A DNA stretch of 64,000 bases from Imbroritus primus (lineage in GTDB: Bacteria; Pseudomonadota; Gammaproteobacteria; Burkholderiales; Burkholderiaceae), in the NCBI RefSeq assembly GCF_964332355.1, contig NZ_OZ201293.1, forward strand, positions 2,852,001 through 2,916,000. The letters run 5' to 3'. Position numbers and translations under genes: made by a program. The notes under the pieces are model-generated. The model worked only from the letters and a program-made list of their open reading frames with translations. It searched no databases and was not told the DNA's origin. Each line of letters opens with the position of its first letter. Within the stretch, counting starts at the first letter, position 1. Below are positions 17,171 through 25,502 of the stretch, piece by piece.

Positions 17171-18406
17171 TTACTTGCCGCCGAACAGCTTGCGGAAGAA
17201 CCCGACGATGCGGTCGCGGATCACCGAGAACACCAGGGCGCCGGCATTCAGTTCGGCAGCCGGCATCGGCGGGGCTTCATCGGCACCACCGGTGTGGCTC
17301 AGGCGCGCGCGCAGGTTGGCTGCGAAGGCATCGGTCATGCGCTTGGCGATGTCCAGCACAATGCTCGAGCGGCTGAACTGCGCCAGCGGGCCGGTCAGTG
17401 CAAAGCCGACCTGCACGTCCACGCGCGTGGCCGCCGCGCCTTCGTCGGTCTGGGTTTCCACCAGTGTGTAGCGGATCTCGCCACGCGTGGCCGAGGCAGA
17501 CTTGGTGTCGCGAGCGCTGCCGTAGATCGTGCCGACGTAGTTGGCCGGATCGCGCTCGACATCGGCCGCACCTTCGAAGTCAGCGACGATCGGGCCGACC
17601 TTAATGCGCAGCTTGGGTTCGACGTGCGTTTCCGTCGGCGGCGCCAGCAGCGAGGCGCCCGGCAGGCACAGCGTGACCTGATCGAGCTTGCCGAAGAACT
17701 CCCACACCTGCTCGCGCGGGAATTCCACGGTAAAGGTCTGTTCGATGGTGGTCATCGGCTTGCTGCTGTCGACCGGCGGGGCAGCGCGGCTGGCAGCGGT
17801 CTTGGCCGGTGCAGCCTTGGCGGTGGCGGCGCTGCTGCTGGCCGCCTTGGCAATGGCATCGGCTGCCATGGCTTCCGCGTGGCCGGAGCCGACCGGCCCG
17901 ATCTCGCCGCGTAACTCGACCGGCTTGGTGACACCTGCGGCACGGCGCGCTTCGATCACGCTCAGCACAGCCTTGGTGATGCCGACGTAGCCGGTACAAC
18001 GGCACAGGTTGCCGCTCATGGCAAAGCGCACATCGGCTTCGGTTGCATCGGGCATGCGCAGCACCACGTCATGGGCCGAGGCCAGCATGCCGGGCGTGCA
18101 GTAGCCGCACTGCAGCGCGTGCTCGCGCTGGAAGGCAGCGCGCAGGGCGATCATCACTTCATCGTCGTCCATGCCTTCGATGGTGGTGATTTTTGCGCCA
18201 TCGCAAGCCACGGCGAGCGTGATGCACGAACGCGCCGGCACACCATCGACCATCAGCGTGCAGGCGCCACAGACGCCATGCTCGCAACCGATGTGCGTAC
18301 CGGTGAGATTGAGGGTATCGCGCACGAAATCGGCAAGCTGCGTACGCGGTTCGACCGCGGCGCCAGAGATTACCTTGCCGTTGACAGTCATATTGATTGT
18401 TTTCAT
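17171..18406 (-). CDS. Molybdenum hydroxylase [2Fe-2S] subunit fused to a CoxG/SRPBCC domain
   Basis: 411 residues combining two usually separate proteins. Residues 1-165 are a CoxS-type iron-sulfur subunit: plant-type cluster Cys41, Cys46, Cys49, Cys61 and the second cluster Cys100, Cys103, Cys135, Cys137. An Ala/Lys/Pro-rich linker (about 175-215) leads to a CoxG-type SRPBCC domain (TIEQTFTVEFPREQVWEFF to about 370). It ends in an amphipathic basic helix (FSVIRDRIVGFFRKLFGGK) like the membrane-associating tail of CoxG. CoxS passes electrons from the Mo centre to FAD; CoxG is thought to dock the enzyme at the membrane. Start 18406 overlaps the FAD-subunit stop by four bases; upstream in-frame extension is just antisense of that gene. 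Confidence 0.9.
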   Translation of the reverse strand: MKTINMTVNGKVISGAAVEPRTQLADFVRDTLNLTGTHIGCEHGVCGACTLMVDGVPARSCITLAVACDGAKITTIEGMDDDEVMIALRAAFQREHALQCGYCTPGMLASAHDVVLRMPDATEADVRFAMSGNLCRCTGYVGITKAVLSVIEARRAAGVTKPVELRGEIGPVGSGHAEAMAADAIAKAASSSAATAKAAPAKTAASRAAPPVDSSKPMTTIEQTFTVEFPREQVWEFFGKLDQVTLCLPGASLLAPPTETHVEPKLRIKVGPIVADFEGAADVERDPANYVGTIYGSARDTKSASATRGEIRYTLVETQTDEGAAATRVDVQVGFALTGPLAQFSRSSIVLDIAKRMTDAFAANLRARLSHTGGADEAPPMPAAELNAGALVFSVIRDRIVGFFRKLFGGK

Positions 18407-19224
18407 GCCTGCTCCGCCCGGTCGACGGCGCGCTTGAGCGCAGCCACGTGGACCTGATTGTCGAGTTTGTCCGTATGCCCGGCATCCTGCAGCAACGCGC
18501 GGGCCGCATCGACGTCGAGATGACGGCCATCCGGGAACAGCGAGCGCGCATCGCGCACGATGATTGGCTTGGATTCCGTGGCGCCAATGACCACACGGCA
18601 CACCGAGCGCGCCGGATCCTTCAGCACCACGCCGATGGCATGGGCGAATTCGCCGGTCTTGCGGCACAGCTTGTGATAGCCCCAGCGTGCATCGGCCGAC
18701 AGGCGCGGAATACGCACGGCCTCGAGCATCTCGCCTTCCTGCAGCGCGGTTTCGAACACGCCGGTCATGAAATCGTCGATCGGCATGCTGCGCTTGCCCG
18801 AAGGTCCGGCCAGCAGCACTTCGGCACCGATGGCGCACAGGCTGTTGATCCAGTCGGCCGACGGGTCGGCGTGCACGATACTGCCGCCGATGGTGCCGCG
18901 GTTGCGCACGGCACGGTAGGCGATGCCACGCGCCACGCGCGACAGCGCACCGCCGGTCACGTCGGGTACACGGCCGTCTTCGATGTCGGCATGCGTGACG
19001 CAGGCGCCGATGACGATGGCATCGTCGGTGACTTCGACGCGCTTGAGTTCAGGAATGCCGGTGATATCCACCAGCAGGTCCGGCTGCACGAGCCGCAGGT
19101 TCAGCATCGGCCCGAGCGACTGGCTGCCCGCCACGACCTTGACGACGATATCGTCGCGCTGCAGGTGGCGGATCACACCATCGAGACTCGCCGGGCGGTC
19201 GTAATCGAAGCGTGACGGTTTCAT
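18403..19224 (-). CDS. Molybdenum hydroxylase FAD-binding subunit (CoxM-like)
   Basis: 273 residues of the VAO-type FAD subunit. VVAGSQSLGPMLNLRL near residue 30 and VRNRGTIGGSIVHADPSAD near 105 are the two FAD pyrophosphate-binding motifs of the xanthine dehydrogenase/CODH family. It takes electrons from the 2Fe-2S subunit. It lies in the middle of a three-gene operon with four-base overlaps at both ends, in the order large-medium-small. Confidence 0.92.
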   Translation of the reverse strand: MKPSRFDYDRPASLDGVIRHLQRDDIVVKVVAGSQSLGPMLNLRLVQPDLLVDITGIPELKRVEVTDDAIVIGACVTHADIEDGRVPDVTGGALSRVARGIAYRAVRNRGTIGGSIVHADPSADWINSLCAIGAEVLLAGPSGKRSMPIDDFMTGVFETALQEGEMLEAVRIPRLSADARWGYHKLCRKTGEFAHAIGVVLKDPARSVCRVVIGATESKPIIVRDARSLFPDGRHLDVDAARALLQDAGHTDKLDNQVHVAALKRAVDRAEQA

Positions 19225-21611
19225 ACCTTCTCCCGGCTGGTGATGCGCATGGACACAAACGATTCGTCCTGCTGCGCAACCTTGTTCGTCTGGGCTGCGT
19301 CGATAGCCTCGAGCACGCGGCGCGGCGTGATCGGCGACACGTAGAGCGAGGCGCCAAGCGGACGCAGGGCGTCGTTCACGGCGTTGGCAATGGCGGCCGG
19401 CGGCGGAATCGCGCCGCTTTCGCCCACGCCCTTGACGCCGAACTCGGTGTAGGGCGACACGGTTTCCATATGGATCAGGCGCGGCTCCGGCACTTCGGTC
19501 GGGCCGGGCAGCAGGTAGTCCGCAAAGGTGGAAGCCAGCGGCTGGCCGGAGGCGTCGAACGGCATTTCCTCGTATAGCGCGGTGCCGATGCCTTGGGCCG
19601 TGCCACCGTAGATCTGGCCATCCACAACCATGGGGTTGACCAGCTTGCCGCCGTCTTCGACGATCACGTAGTCGAGGATCTCGACATCGCCGGTTTCCGG
19701 ATCGACGGCCACCAGCACGGCATGCGCGCCATAGCCGAACGTACCGGAGTCACGCTGCGGCTTGTAGCCTTCGGTCACTTCGAGGCCGCCCGGGTTGACT
19801 TCGGCTGGCAGGTCCTGCGGACGGCGATACCAGGTGTAGGCGATTTCGCCGATGGTCAGGCTGCCGTTGGGGCCGATGACCTTGCCATCGCGGACTTCGA
19901 CTTCCTCCGGCTTGGCCTTGAGCATGAAGGCGCCGATCGCGGCGAGGCGCTTGGCGATGGTCTGGCAGGAGCGCGACACGGCGCCGCCCGACATGACCAT
20001 GCAGCGCGAGCCCCAGGTGCCGGTGGAATACGGGGTGTAGGCGGTATCGCCATGCACCACCTTGACCTTGGCGACGTCGATGCCGAGGATTTCGTTGGCG
20101 ACTTGCGCCAGCGTGGTTTCCAGGCTCTGGCCATGGGAGTGCGCGCCAATGCGCACTTCGAGACCGCCGTCGGGCGTGACGCGCACGGTGGCCTGCTCAT
20201 AGCCCGGCACCATCGGAATGCCCCAGCCAGCGTACACGGAGGTACCATGCGCCGCCTGTTCGCAGTAGATCGACACGCCCACGCCGATCAGCCGGCCATC
20301 GGGCTCGCCCTGCTTCTGGCGCTTGCGGATGGCATCGTAGTCGATGGCCGCCACGGCCTGGCGCAACGCTTCCGGATAGTCGCCGCTATCGAAGTGCTTG
20401 TTGGTGATGTTGTCGAACGGCATCTGCTCCGGCTTGACCAGGCTCTTCAGACGCAGTTCGTACGGCTCGATGCCGGCGGCGCGGGCCAGGTCGTCCAGCA
20501 CCAGTTCCAGCGCAAAGCACACGCCGGTCCGTGCCACGCCGCGGTACGGCAGGATCGGGCACTTGTTGGTGGAGACGGAATGCGTTTCGCAACGATACCC
20601 GGGGAAATCGTACGGGCCGGGCAGGATACTCGCGACCTGCGCAGCTTCCAGGCAGGCCGAGAACGGATACGACGAATACGCACCGGAATCCACCGTGGCT
20701 TCGCAGTCGATGCCCAGCAGGCGGCCTTCGCTGTCGGCATAGCCGGTGATGACGTAATGGTGTTCGCGGCAGTTGGCGCCGGCCGTGAGGTGTTCGCGGC
20801 GGTCCTCGATCCAGCGGACCGGGCGACCGAGCTTGATCGCCAGCCAGCTGATGGCGACTTCCTCGGTGAGCAGGATGCCCTTGTAGCCAAAGCCCCCGCC
20901 CACGTCCGGCACGACCACGCGGACCTGGCCTTCATCGAGGCCAAGGCATTCGGCCAGGCCAGTACGCACGATGTGCGGGATCTGCGAGGCCGTGTAAAGC
21001 GTCAGCAGCTCGAGGCGCGAATCCCAGAACGCCACGGCACCGCGGCCTTCCATCGGCGCCATCGACTGGCGCGAGGTGCTGATGACGCGCTGCACCTTGA
21101 TCGGCGCGTCCTGCACCGCTTCGATATTGACGTTGACCTTGGTTTCCAGGAAAACGTTGTCCGGCCACTCTTCGTGCACGCGCGAACTGACATCGCGGCG
21201 GCCTTCGAGCATATTGTGGATCGCCGGCAGTTCATCGAGATCGAGGCGCACCATGGCGGCGATGTCCTCGGCCTCGGCACGCGTCGGCGCCACGCACATG
21301 ACGACGGTTTCGCCGACATGGCGTACCTTGCCCTGGGCGAGAACCGGCTGTTCGGAAATCTTGAATCCGGGGAGCCCGGAAACGGCCCGGATGGGCTTGA
21401 CGCCTGTGAGGTCGTCGATTGTGAAAACACTGTCGCGGACTTCTTCGGGAATCTCGACTCCCAGAATGCGACCGTGCGCGAGCGGACTGCGCACAAAGGC
21501 CACGTCCTGCATATTGGCCATGCGGATGTCCGCAACAAACTGGCCCCGCCCGCGCATCAGGCGATCGTCTTCCTTACGAAGTACGCGCGCCCCAACACCT
21601 TGTTCCGACAT
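19221..21611 (-). CDS. Xanthine dehydrogenase-family molybdenum hydroxylase large subunit
   Basis: 796 residues with both aldehyde oxidase/xanthine dehydrogenase domains: VGARVLRKEDDRLMRGRGQFVAD at the start, DVGGGFGYKG near 265 and the catalytic glutamate in FGVKGVGESGAIPPPAAIAN near 740. The active-site loop reads PYRGVARTGVCFALE. True CO dehydrogenases have AYRCSFR, so this is not a CO oxidiser; form II relatives have PYRGVGRPE and even that is altered. Substrate is unknown, probably an N-heterocycle or aldehyde. Start 21611 has AGGAGGAG nearby; the frame continues upstream without a ribosome site. First gene of the operon. Confidence 0.9.
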   Translation of the reverse strand: MSEQGVGARVLRKEDDRLMRGRGQFVADIRMANMQDVAFVRSPLAHGRILGVEIPEEVRDSVFTIDDLTGVKPIRAVSGLPGFKISEQPVLAQGKVRHVGETVVMCVAPTRAEAEDIAAMVRLDLDELPAIHNMLEGRRDVSSRVHEEWPDNVFLETKVNVNIEAVQDAPIKVQRVISTSRQSMAPMEGRGAVAFWDSRLELLTLYTASQIPHIVRTGLAECLGLDEGQVRVVVPDVGGGFGYKGILLTEEVAISWLAIKLGRPVRWIEDRREHLTAGANCREHHYVITGYADSEGRLLGIDCEATVDSGAYSSYPFSACLEAAQVASILPGPYDFPGYRCETHSVSTNKCPILPYRGVARTGVCFALELVLDDLARAAGIEPYELRLKSLVKPEQMPFDNITNKHFDSGDYPEALRQAVAAIDYDAIRKRQKQGEPDGRLIGVGVSIYCEQAAHGTSVYAGWGIPMVPGYEQATVRVTPDGGLEVRIGAHSHGQSLETTLAQVANEILGIDVAKVKVVHGDTAYTPYSTGTWGSRCMVMSGGAVSRSCQTIAKRLAAIGAFMLKAKPEEVEVRDGKVIGPNGSLTIGEIAYTWYRRPQDLPAEVNPGGLEVTEGYKPQRDSGTFGYGAHAVLVAVDPETGDVEILDYVIVEDGGKLVNPMVVDGQIYGGTAQGIGTALYEEMPFDASGQPLASTFADYLLPGPTEVPEPRLIHMETVSPYTEFGVKGVGESGAIPPPAAIANAVNDALRPLGASLYVSPITPRRVLEAIDAAQTNKVAQQDESFVSMRITSREKV

Positions 21612-21718
21612 TGACCCGCTCCTCCTGTCACTGAATGCGTCACCGCAATGTGCGCCGCGCCGGTCCACATGAACCGGCGACAGAGGGCTGGGTGACCACA
21701 TTACCATCGAACATTTAG

Positions 21719-21746
21719 TCTAACATACTATTTATAGTATGTTAGA
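21719..21746. promoter_or_regulatory. 28-bp perfect palindrome before molybdenum hydroxylase operon
   Basis: TCTAACATACTA (21719-21730) and TAGTATGTTAGA (21735-21746) are perfect 12-base arms around TTTA. The site sits between the GntR gene's end and the large-subunit start, about 108 bases upstream of the latter. On the minus strand its centre reads TATAAA, a possible -10, so a bound protein would repress. It shares TGTTAGA half-sites with 788-813. Confidence 0.65.
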
Positions 21747-21788
21747 TATATTTGTACGTGGCGCTCGGGAATTGGGTTTCCCCGAAAT

Positions 21789-22553
21789 TCAGGCGGTCTT
21801 GCGGCGTGTCTTCGGCGTCCGTTGCTCGAAAAAGTCGATTGACATGCGGATGCAATCGGCGCGGTACGTGATGTCCGCCACATAGATCGCGGTATCGGTA
21901 TCGTCGAGCACGACCCAGCGTACTTCCGCCGTCGGCGCGCTGAGCGACACCTGCAGCAGGTCGGCGATTTCCGGGTCGGCGGTGCCAATCACCAATGTCT
22001 GGTGCGCCTGGGCGATATGCACATCCATATCGGCCAACACCGACAGGCCGGGATGCTTGAGAAAGCGCTCGCGCTCGCGCTCGAACACCGGCTTGGCGAT
22101 ATGTACGCTGGCCACGCCGTAGGGTACGCCGTCCTTCAGCTGCACGCTGCGCAGGAAAGCATACTCGTCGGCGAGGTTGCCCTCTTCCTCGGGCAGGCGC
22201 GGAAAGCGCGGCGGGTTCGCAACCTTGATAAACTTGGGGACGTTGTCGCGGATCGACTCGACTACCGACTCCCACGCGGTTTCGAGCTTGAGCCAGCGCT
22301 TGTCGTTGACGGTATCGTTGACAAAGGTGCCGCGCCCTTGCTGGCGCTTGACGAGGCCTTCGCGCTCCAGCAGATCCACGGCCTGCCGCACTGTCACGCG
22401 GGCGACGCGGAACTCTTCTTCCAGCTCTTCGAGCGTGGAGATTTTTTCGCTGGGCTGCCATTCGCCGGTTTCAATCCGGCGCCGCAGGGCGGCAGCCACC
22501 TGGATATAGGCTGGGATCTTCCCGCGACGGTCAGAGCTCTGTAGTTTCTGCAT
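21789..22553 (-). CDS. GntR-family transcriptional regulator (HutC-type)
   Basis: 254 residues. The winged helix is at about 12-78 (EEFRVARVTVRQAVDLLEREGLVKRQQGRGTF split over recognition helix and wing). The remainder is a UTRA/HutC ligand-binding domain (from near 95, with AEVRWVVLDDTDTAIYVADITY). HutC-type members sense small carboxylates, amines or sugars and usually repress. The ATG at 22553 has AGGTG five bases upstream; a GTG nine bases earlier is possible. Placed between the molybdenum hydroxylase operon and pxpBC on the same strand, it probably regulates one or both and itself. Confidence 0.87.
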   Translation of the reverse strand: MQKLQSSDRRGKIPAYIQVAAALRRRIETGEWQPSEKISTLEELEEEFRVARVTVRQAVDLLEREGLVKRQQGRGTFVNDTVNDKRWLKLETAWESVVESIRDNVPKFIKVANPPRFPRLPEEEGNLADEYAFLRSVQLKDGVPYGVASVHIAKPVFERERERFLKHPGLSVLADMDVHIAQAHQTLVIGTADPEIADLLQVSLSAPTAEVRWVVLDDTDTAIYVADITYRADCIRMSIDFFEQRTPKTRRKTA

Positions 22554-22567
22554 ATATTGCACCTATT

Positions 22568-22587
22568 ATCCTAACCATAGGATTATA
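22568..22587 (-). promoter_or_regulatory. GntR gene promoter with overlapping palindrome
   Basis: On the minus strand a perfect TATAAT (22587-22582) is followed directly by the palindrome ATCCTA-N4-TAGGAT (22568-22583), 15 bases before the regulator's start. The arrangement suggests autoregulation. No good -35 is visible. Confidence 0.5.
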
Positions 22588-22710
22588 CAATGGCGATCCT
22601 CCGACTGAGAGGCAGCGTCCGTCCGACGCGACACTGCCCGGCTCCGGTTGCCGCCTGCCGCACCGGCCAGAGAGGCCCGGTCCATGCCGGCTCGGCAGCA
22701 TCCGAACGCC

Positions 22711-23745
22711 CTAGCTCCGGTGGCTGACCACCCCGCTGATCAAGTTCTCCCGATAGAGGGCCGCCACGTCGATGGCTGCCTCCGCACTCACTTCGCGCAG
22801 CGCCGCGATGATGCGCTGCAACTCCGCTTCCTGATCACGCCGTACCTGCTCGGCTTCACTTACCGTCACGGCTGCGAATCGTACCTTGCGGCCCGGGCGC
22901 CGACGGCCGAGCACCGGCAGGTCGGCCGAGATCACCGTGGCGATCTTCGGGTAGCCGCCCGTGGTCTGCGCATCGGCCAGCAGCACGATGGGCATGCCGG
23001 AGCCCGGCACCTGGATCGAGCCACCGACGATGCCGTCCGACACGATGTTGTAGCCCTTGGCGTGCTCGAGCGCCGGACCATCCATGCGGAAGCCCATGCG
23101 GTCCGATTGCGGCGTGACGGTGTACTCACCCGACAGGAACGTGGCGACGCCGGCTTCTGTGAAGTAATCGTCCTGGGGCCCGAGTACCACACGCACCGGC
23201 GCGTCGAGCGCCAGATCGAGCGGATCGGGCAGGCCCAGCTCGGGCCGTTCGGGCGCATTGCCCTGGCGCAGTGGCAGCGTGTCGTCACGCTTGAGCGCCG
23301 AACCGTTCAGGCCACCCATGCCGCCGCGTACGTACGTCGCCGTACTGCCGAGCACCGGCGCGATATCGAAGCCACCTTCCACGGCCAGATAGGCACAGGC
23401 TGCATCACCCAGCTGGGTCACGCGCAGCGTATCGCCACGTACGAGCCGCACGCTCTGGCCGGCCGGGATGGTACGCGGTTGTTCGCCGCCGATCTCGATG
23501 GCGGTATTGCAGCCGGCCAGCGCCACGCGCACCGCATCGGCCTGCACTTCGAGCGCCGGGCCCTGCAGCACCAGTTCAAGTGCCGCGGTGTCGAGCGGAT
23601 TACCAACCAGCGCGTTGGCCAGCCGCAGGCTGAGCCGATCGAGCGGACCTGCGACCGGCACGCCGGCATCCTGGAATCCCTTACGCCCCAGATCCTGCAC
23701 GGTGGTGTGGATGCCGGGCTGAATGACCTTGAGTGCGGATGTCAT
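22711..23745 (-). CDS. pxpC: 5-oxoprolinase subunit PxpC (biotin-dependent carboxyltransferase/KipA family)
   Basis: 344 residues of the urea amidolyase/KipA fold. VIQPGIHTTVQDLGRKGFQDAGVP near the N-terminus, PMDPLSLRLAN-like PLDRLSLRLANALVGN near 30, and SGMPIVLLADAQTTGGYPKIATV near 270 are family signatures. With PxpA and PxpB it forms the prokaryotic ATP-dependent 5-oxoprolinase that opens the pyroglutamate lactam. Relatives act on other lactams or amides. Start 23745 overlaps the pxpB stop (ATGA), so the two are coupled. The upstream open frame is antisense shadow. Confidence 0.85.
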   Translation of the reverse strand: MTSALKVIQPGIHTTVQDLGRKGFQDAGVPVAGPLDRLSLRLANALVGNPLDTAALELVLQGPALEVQADAVRVALAGCNTAIEIGGEQPRTIPAGQSVRLVRGDTLRVTQLGDAACAYLAVEGGFDIAPVLGSTATYVRGGMGGLNGSALKRDDTLPLRQGNAPERPELGLPDPLDLALDAPVRVVLGPQDDYFTEAGVATFLSGEYTVTPQSDRMGFRMDGPALEHAKGYNIVSDGIVGGSIQVPGSGMPIVLLADAQTTGGYPKIATVISADLPVLGRRRPGRKVRFAAVTVSEAEQVRRDQEAELQRIIAALREVSAEAAIDVAALYRENLISGVVSHRS

Positions 23746-24464
23746 GATGCAAGAGCCTCGCTGGGAACCTGGTATGTGCCGGCCTGCGTGGCGGCGCGGA
23801 TGTCGTCGAACTGCGCTGCCGTGACCGGCTCGAAGCGCACCTTGTCGCCCGGGCTGAACAGGGCAGGACGCGGCTGGGCCGCATCGAACAAACGAATGGG
23901 CGTGGTGCCGATCAGATGCCACCCGCCGGGGCTTTCAAGCGGATAGATCGCGGTCATGGTCGAGGCGATGGCGATCGAGCCGGCCGGCACGCGGATGCGC
24001 GGGTCGGCGCGGCGCGGCAGCACGAGCTGCTCCGGCAGGTCGCCCATGTACGGATAACCGGGCACGAAGCCGATCATGTAGATATGGAACTGCGTCTCGG
24101 TATGCAGGCGGATCACCTCGTCCACCGTGAGCCCCTTGGTCTCGGCCACCTCGGCGATGTCGGGGGCGTGCGTCGGCTCGTAACAGGCCGGCACGCGCCA
24201 CAGGCGGCCCGCGCCTGTGCTGGCTGCGTTGTCGTCGAGCAACGCCGTGATCTGTTCGCTCAGGGTAGCGCTATCGGTCACGAGCGGGTCGTAGTGCACC
24301 ATCAGCGAGCGGTAGGTGGGCACCGTCTCCACCACGCCCGGGACCTCGACCGCGCGCACCCGCGCGCCCAGCTGCAATACCCTGTCACTCAGGGTCCGGT
24401 CGATCCGGTCGCCGAATTCGACGACAATCGCGGTATCGCCGGCAGAAAGAAACCGCACATCCAT
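23742..24464 (-). CDS. pxpB: 5-oxoprolinase subunit PxpB (KipI family)
   Basis: 240 residues with the KipI/allophanate hydrolase subunit 1 pattern. VRFLSAGDTAIVVEFGDRID is at the N-terminus, the hallmark MIGFVPGYPYMGDLPEQL near 132, then PRRADPRIRVPAGSIAIA and LESPGGWHLIGTTPIRLFD. It binds PxpC to make the catalytic pair of the 5-oxoprolinase. Divergent from pxpA with a 216-base shared promoter region, so the three subunits are split over two transcripts. Confidence 0.88.
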   Translation of the reverse strand: MDVRFLSAGDTAIVVEFGDRIDRTLSDRVLQLGARVRAVEVPGVVETVPTYRSLMVHYDPLVTDSATLSEQITALLDDNAASTGAGRLWRVPACYEPTHAPDIAEVAETKGLTVDEVIRLHTETQFHIYMIGFVPGYPYMGDLPEQLVLPRRADPRIRVPAGSIAIASTMTAIYPLESPGGWHLIGTTPIRLFDAAQPRPALFSPGDKVRFEPVTAAQFDDIRAATQAGTYQVPSEALAS

Positions 24465-24524
24465 CCATCCGCTCCTTGACTCTGGCCATGCCCCCGGGAA
24501 ATACCCGACAGCACTCTAATGATA

Positions 24525-24555
24525 TTGTCTTTCTATCTTTAGTACCATATACTAA
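24525..24555 (+). promoter_or_regulatory. Promoter and operator of the pxpA-F420 operon
   Basis: TTGTCT (24525-24530), 17 bases, TATACT (24548-24553) form a sigma70-like promoter about 130 bases before pxpA. A palindrome TTAGTA-CCATA-TACTAA (24539-24555) lies over the -10, an arrangement for repression. The TACTA/TAGTA words also occur in the core of the 28-bp palindrome at 21719. Confidence 0.55.
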
Positions 24556-24680
24556 TTGATAAGGCGACAGACCTCAACCCGAGTCCTCGCCAGACGCGTG
24601 GGAATACGCGTTGCGGCTCGCCAGCTCCCGTCGGCGAGCACGATCAAGACAGTTTCGCAATCGCACACAAAGGAATTGCA

Positions 24681-25457
24681 ATGACACTTTCGGTCAACCT
24701 CAATGCAGACATGGGAGAAGGATTCGGCGCGTATGACATCGGCAACGACGACGGCATCCTGAAGATCATCAAATCGGCCAACATCGCCTGCGGCTTTCAC
24801 GCCGGCGACCCGCTGGTGATGCGCCGCGTGGTCGAGCGCGCCAAGGCGGAAGGCGTCAGCATCGGCGCCCACCCCGGCTTCAACGACCTGTGGGGCTTCG
24901 GCCGCCGCCGCATCGACATGAAGCCCTACGACCTGGAATGTATGATTGCGTACCAGATCGGCGCCATGCAGGCCATGGCTGCCTTCGCCGGCGAGAAAGT
25001 GACCCACGTCAAGCCGCACGGCGCGCTGAACAACATGGCCGCAGAGAACGAAGAATACGCAATGGCCATCGGCCGCGCCATCAAGGCCGTGGACCGCGAC
25101 CTGATCTACGTGGCGCTGTCCGGCTCGGAAATGGAAAAGGCAGCAGTCAAGCTCGACCTGCCGCTGGCCCGCGAAGGTTTCTGCGACCGCCAGTACGAAG
25201 ACGACGGCAACCTGACCTCGCGCAAGGTGCCAGGCTCGGTCATCAAGGATCCCGAAGTGGCCACCCGCCAGGTCGTGGAAATGGTGGTGGAAGGCGTCAT
25301 CGTGTCGCGCAACGGCAAGCGCATCAAGCGCCGCGTCGACAGCCTGTGCGTGCATGGCGACGAGCCGACCGCACTGGCCCTGTCGGCCTCGGTGCGCGCC
25401 GGCCTGGAAGCCGCGGGCGTGAAGATCGTGCCGCTGACCGAAATGAAACTGAACTGA
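24681..25457 (+). CDS. pxpA: 5-oxoprolinase subunit PxpA (LamB/YcsF family)
   Basis: 258 residues of the LamB/YcsF family. The metal-site motifs are all there: LNADMGEGFGAYDIG at the start, ACGFHAGDPLVM near 37, IGAHPGFNDLWGFGRR near 61, HVKPHGALNN near 113 and LCVHGDEPTALA near 227. PxpA supplies the catalytic metal/glycosidase-like fold of the lactam-opening complex. Here it starts a long operon whose other genes make and use coenzyme F420. This placement away from pxpBC is unusual and suggests lactam hydrolysis follows an F420-linked step. AAGGA precedes the ATG. Confidence 0.92.
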   Translation: MTLSVNLNADMGEGFGAYDIGNDDGILKIIKSANIACGFHAGDPLVMRRVVERAKAEGVSIGAHPGFNDLWGFGRRRIDMKPYDLECMIAYQIGAMQAMAAFAGEKVTHVKPHGALNNMAAENEEYAMAIGRAIKAVDRDLIYVALSGSEMEKAAVKLDLPLAREGFCDRQYEDDGNLTSRKVPGSVIKDPEVATRQVVEMVVEGVIVSRNGKRIKRRVDSLCVHGDEPTALALSASVRAGLEAAGVKIVPLTEMKLN

Positions 25458-25502
25458 TCGGCCGACCGATCAGCCTCAGCCAACCGTCACAGGAGACACG
25501 TA

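Noticed and set aside
17171..21611. Carbon monoxide dehydrogenase identity for the large-medium-small operon
   Set aside because: The AYRCSFR loop that binds the Mo-Cu site is absent, so the enzyme belongs to the wider xanthine dehydrogenase family.
19593..21614. 673-codon plus-strand open frame
   Set aside because: Antisense to the molybdenum hydroxylase large subunit, with no recognisable motif and no ribosome site.
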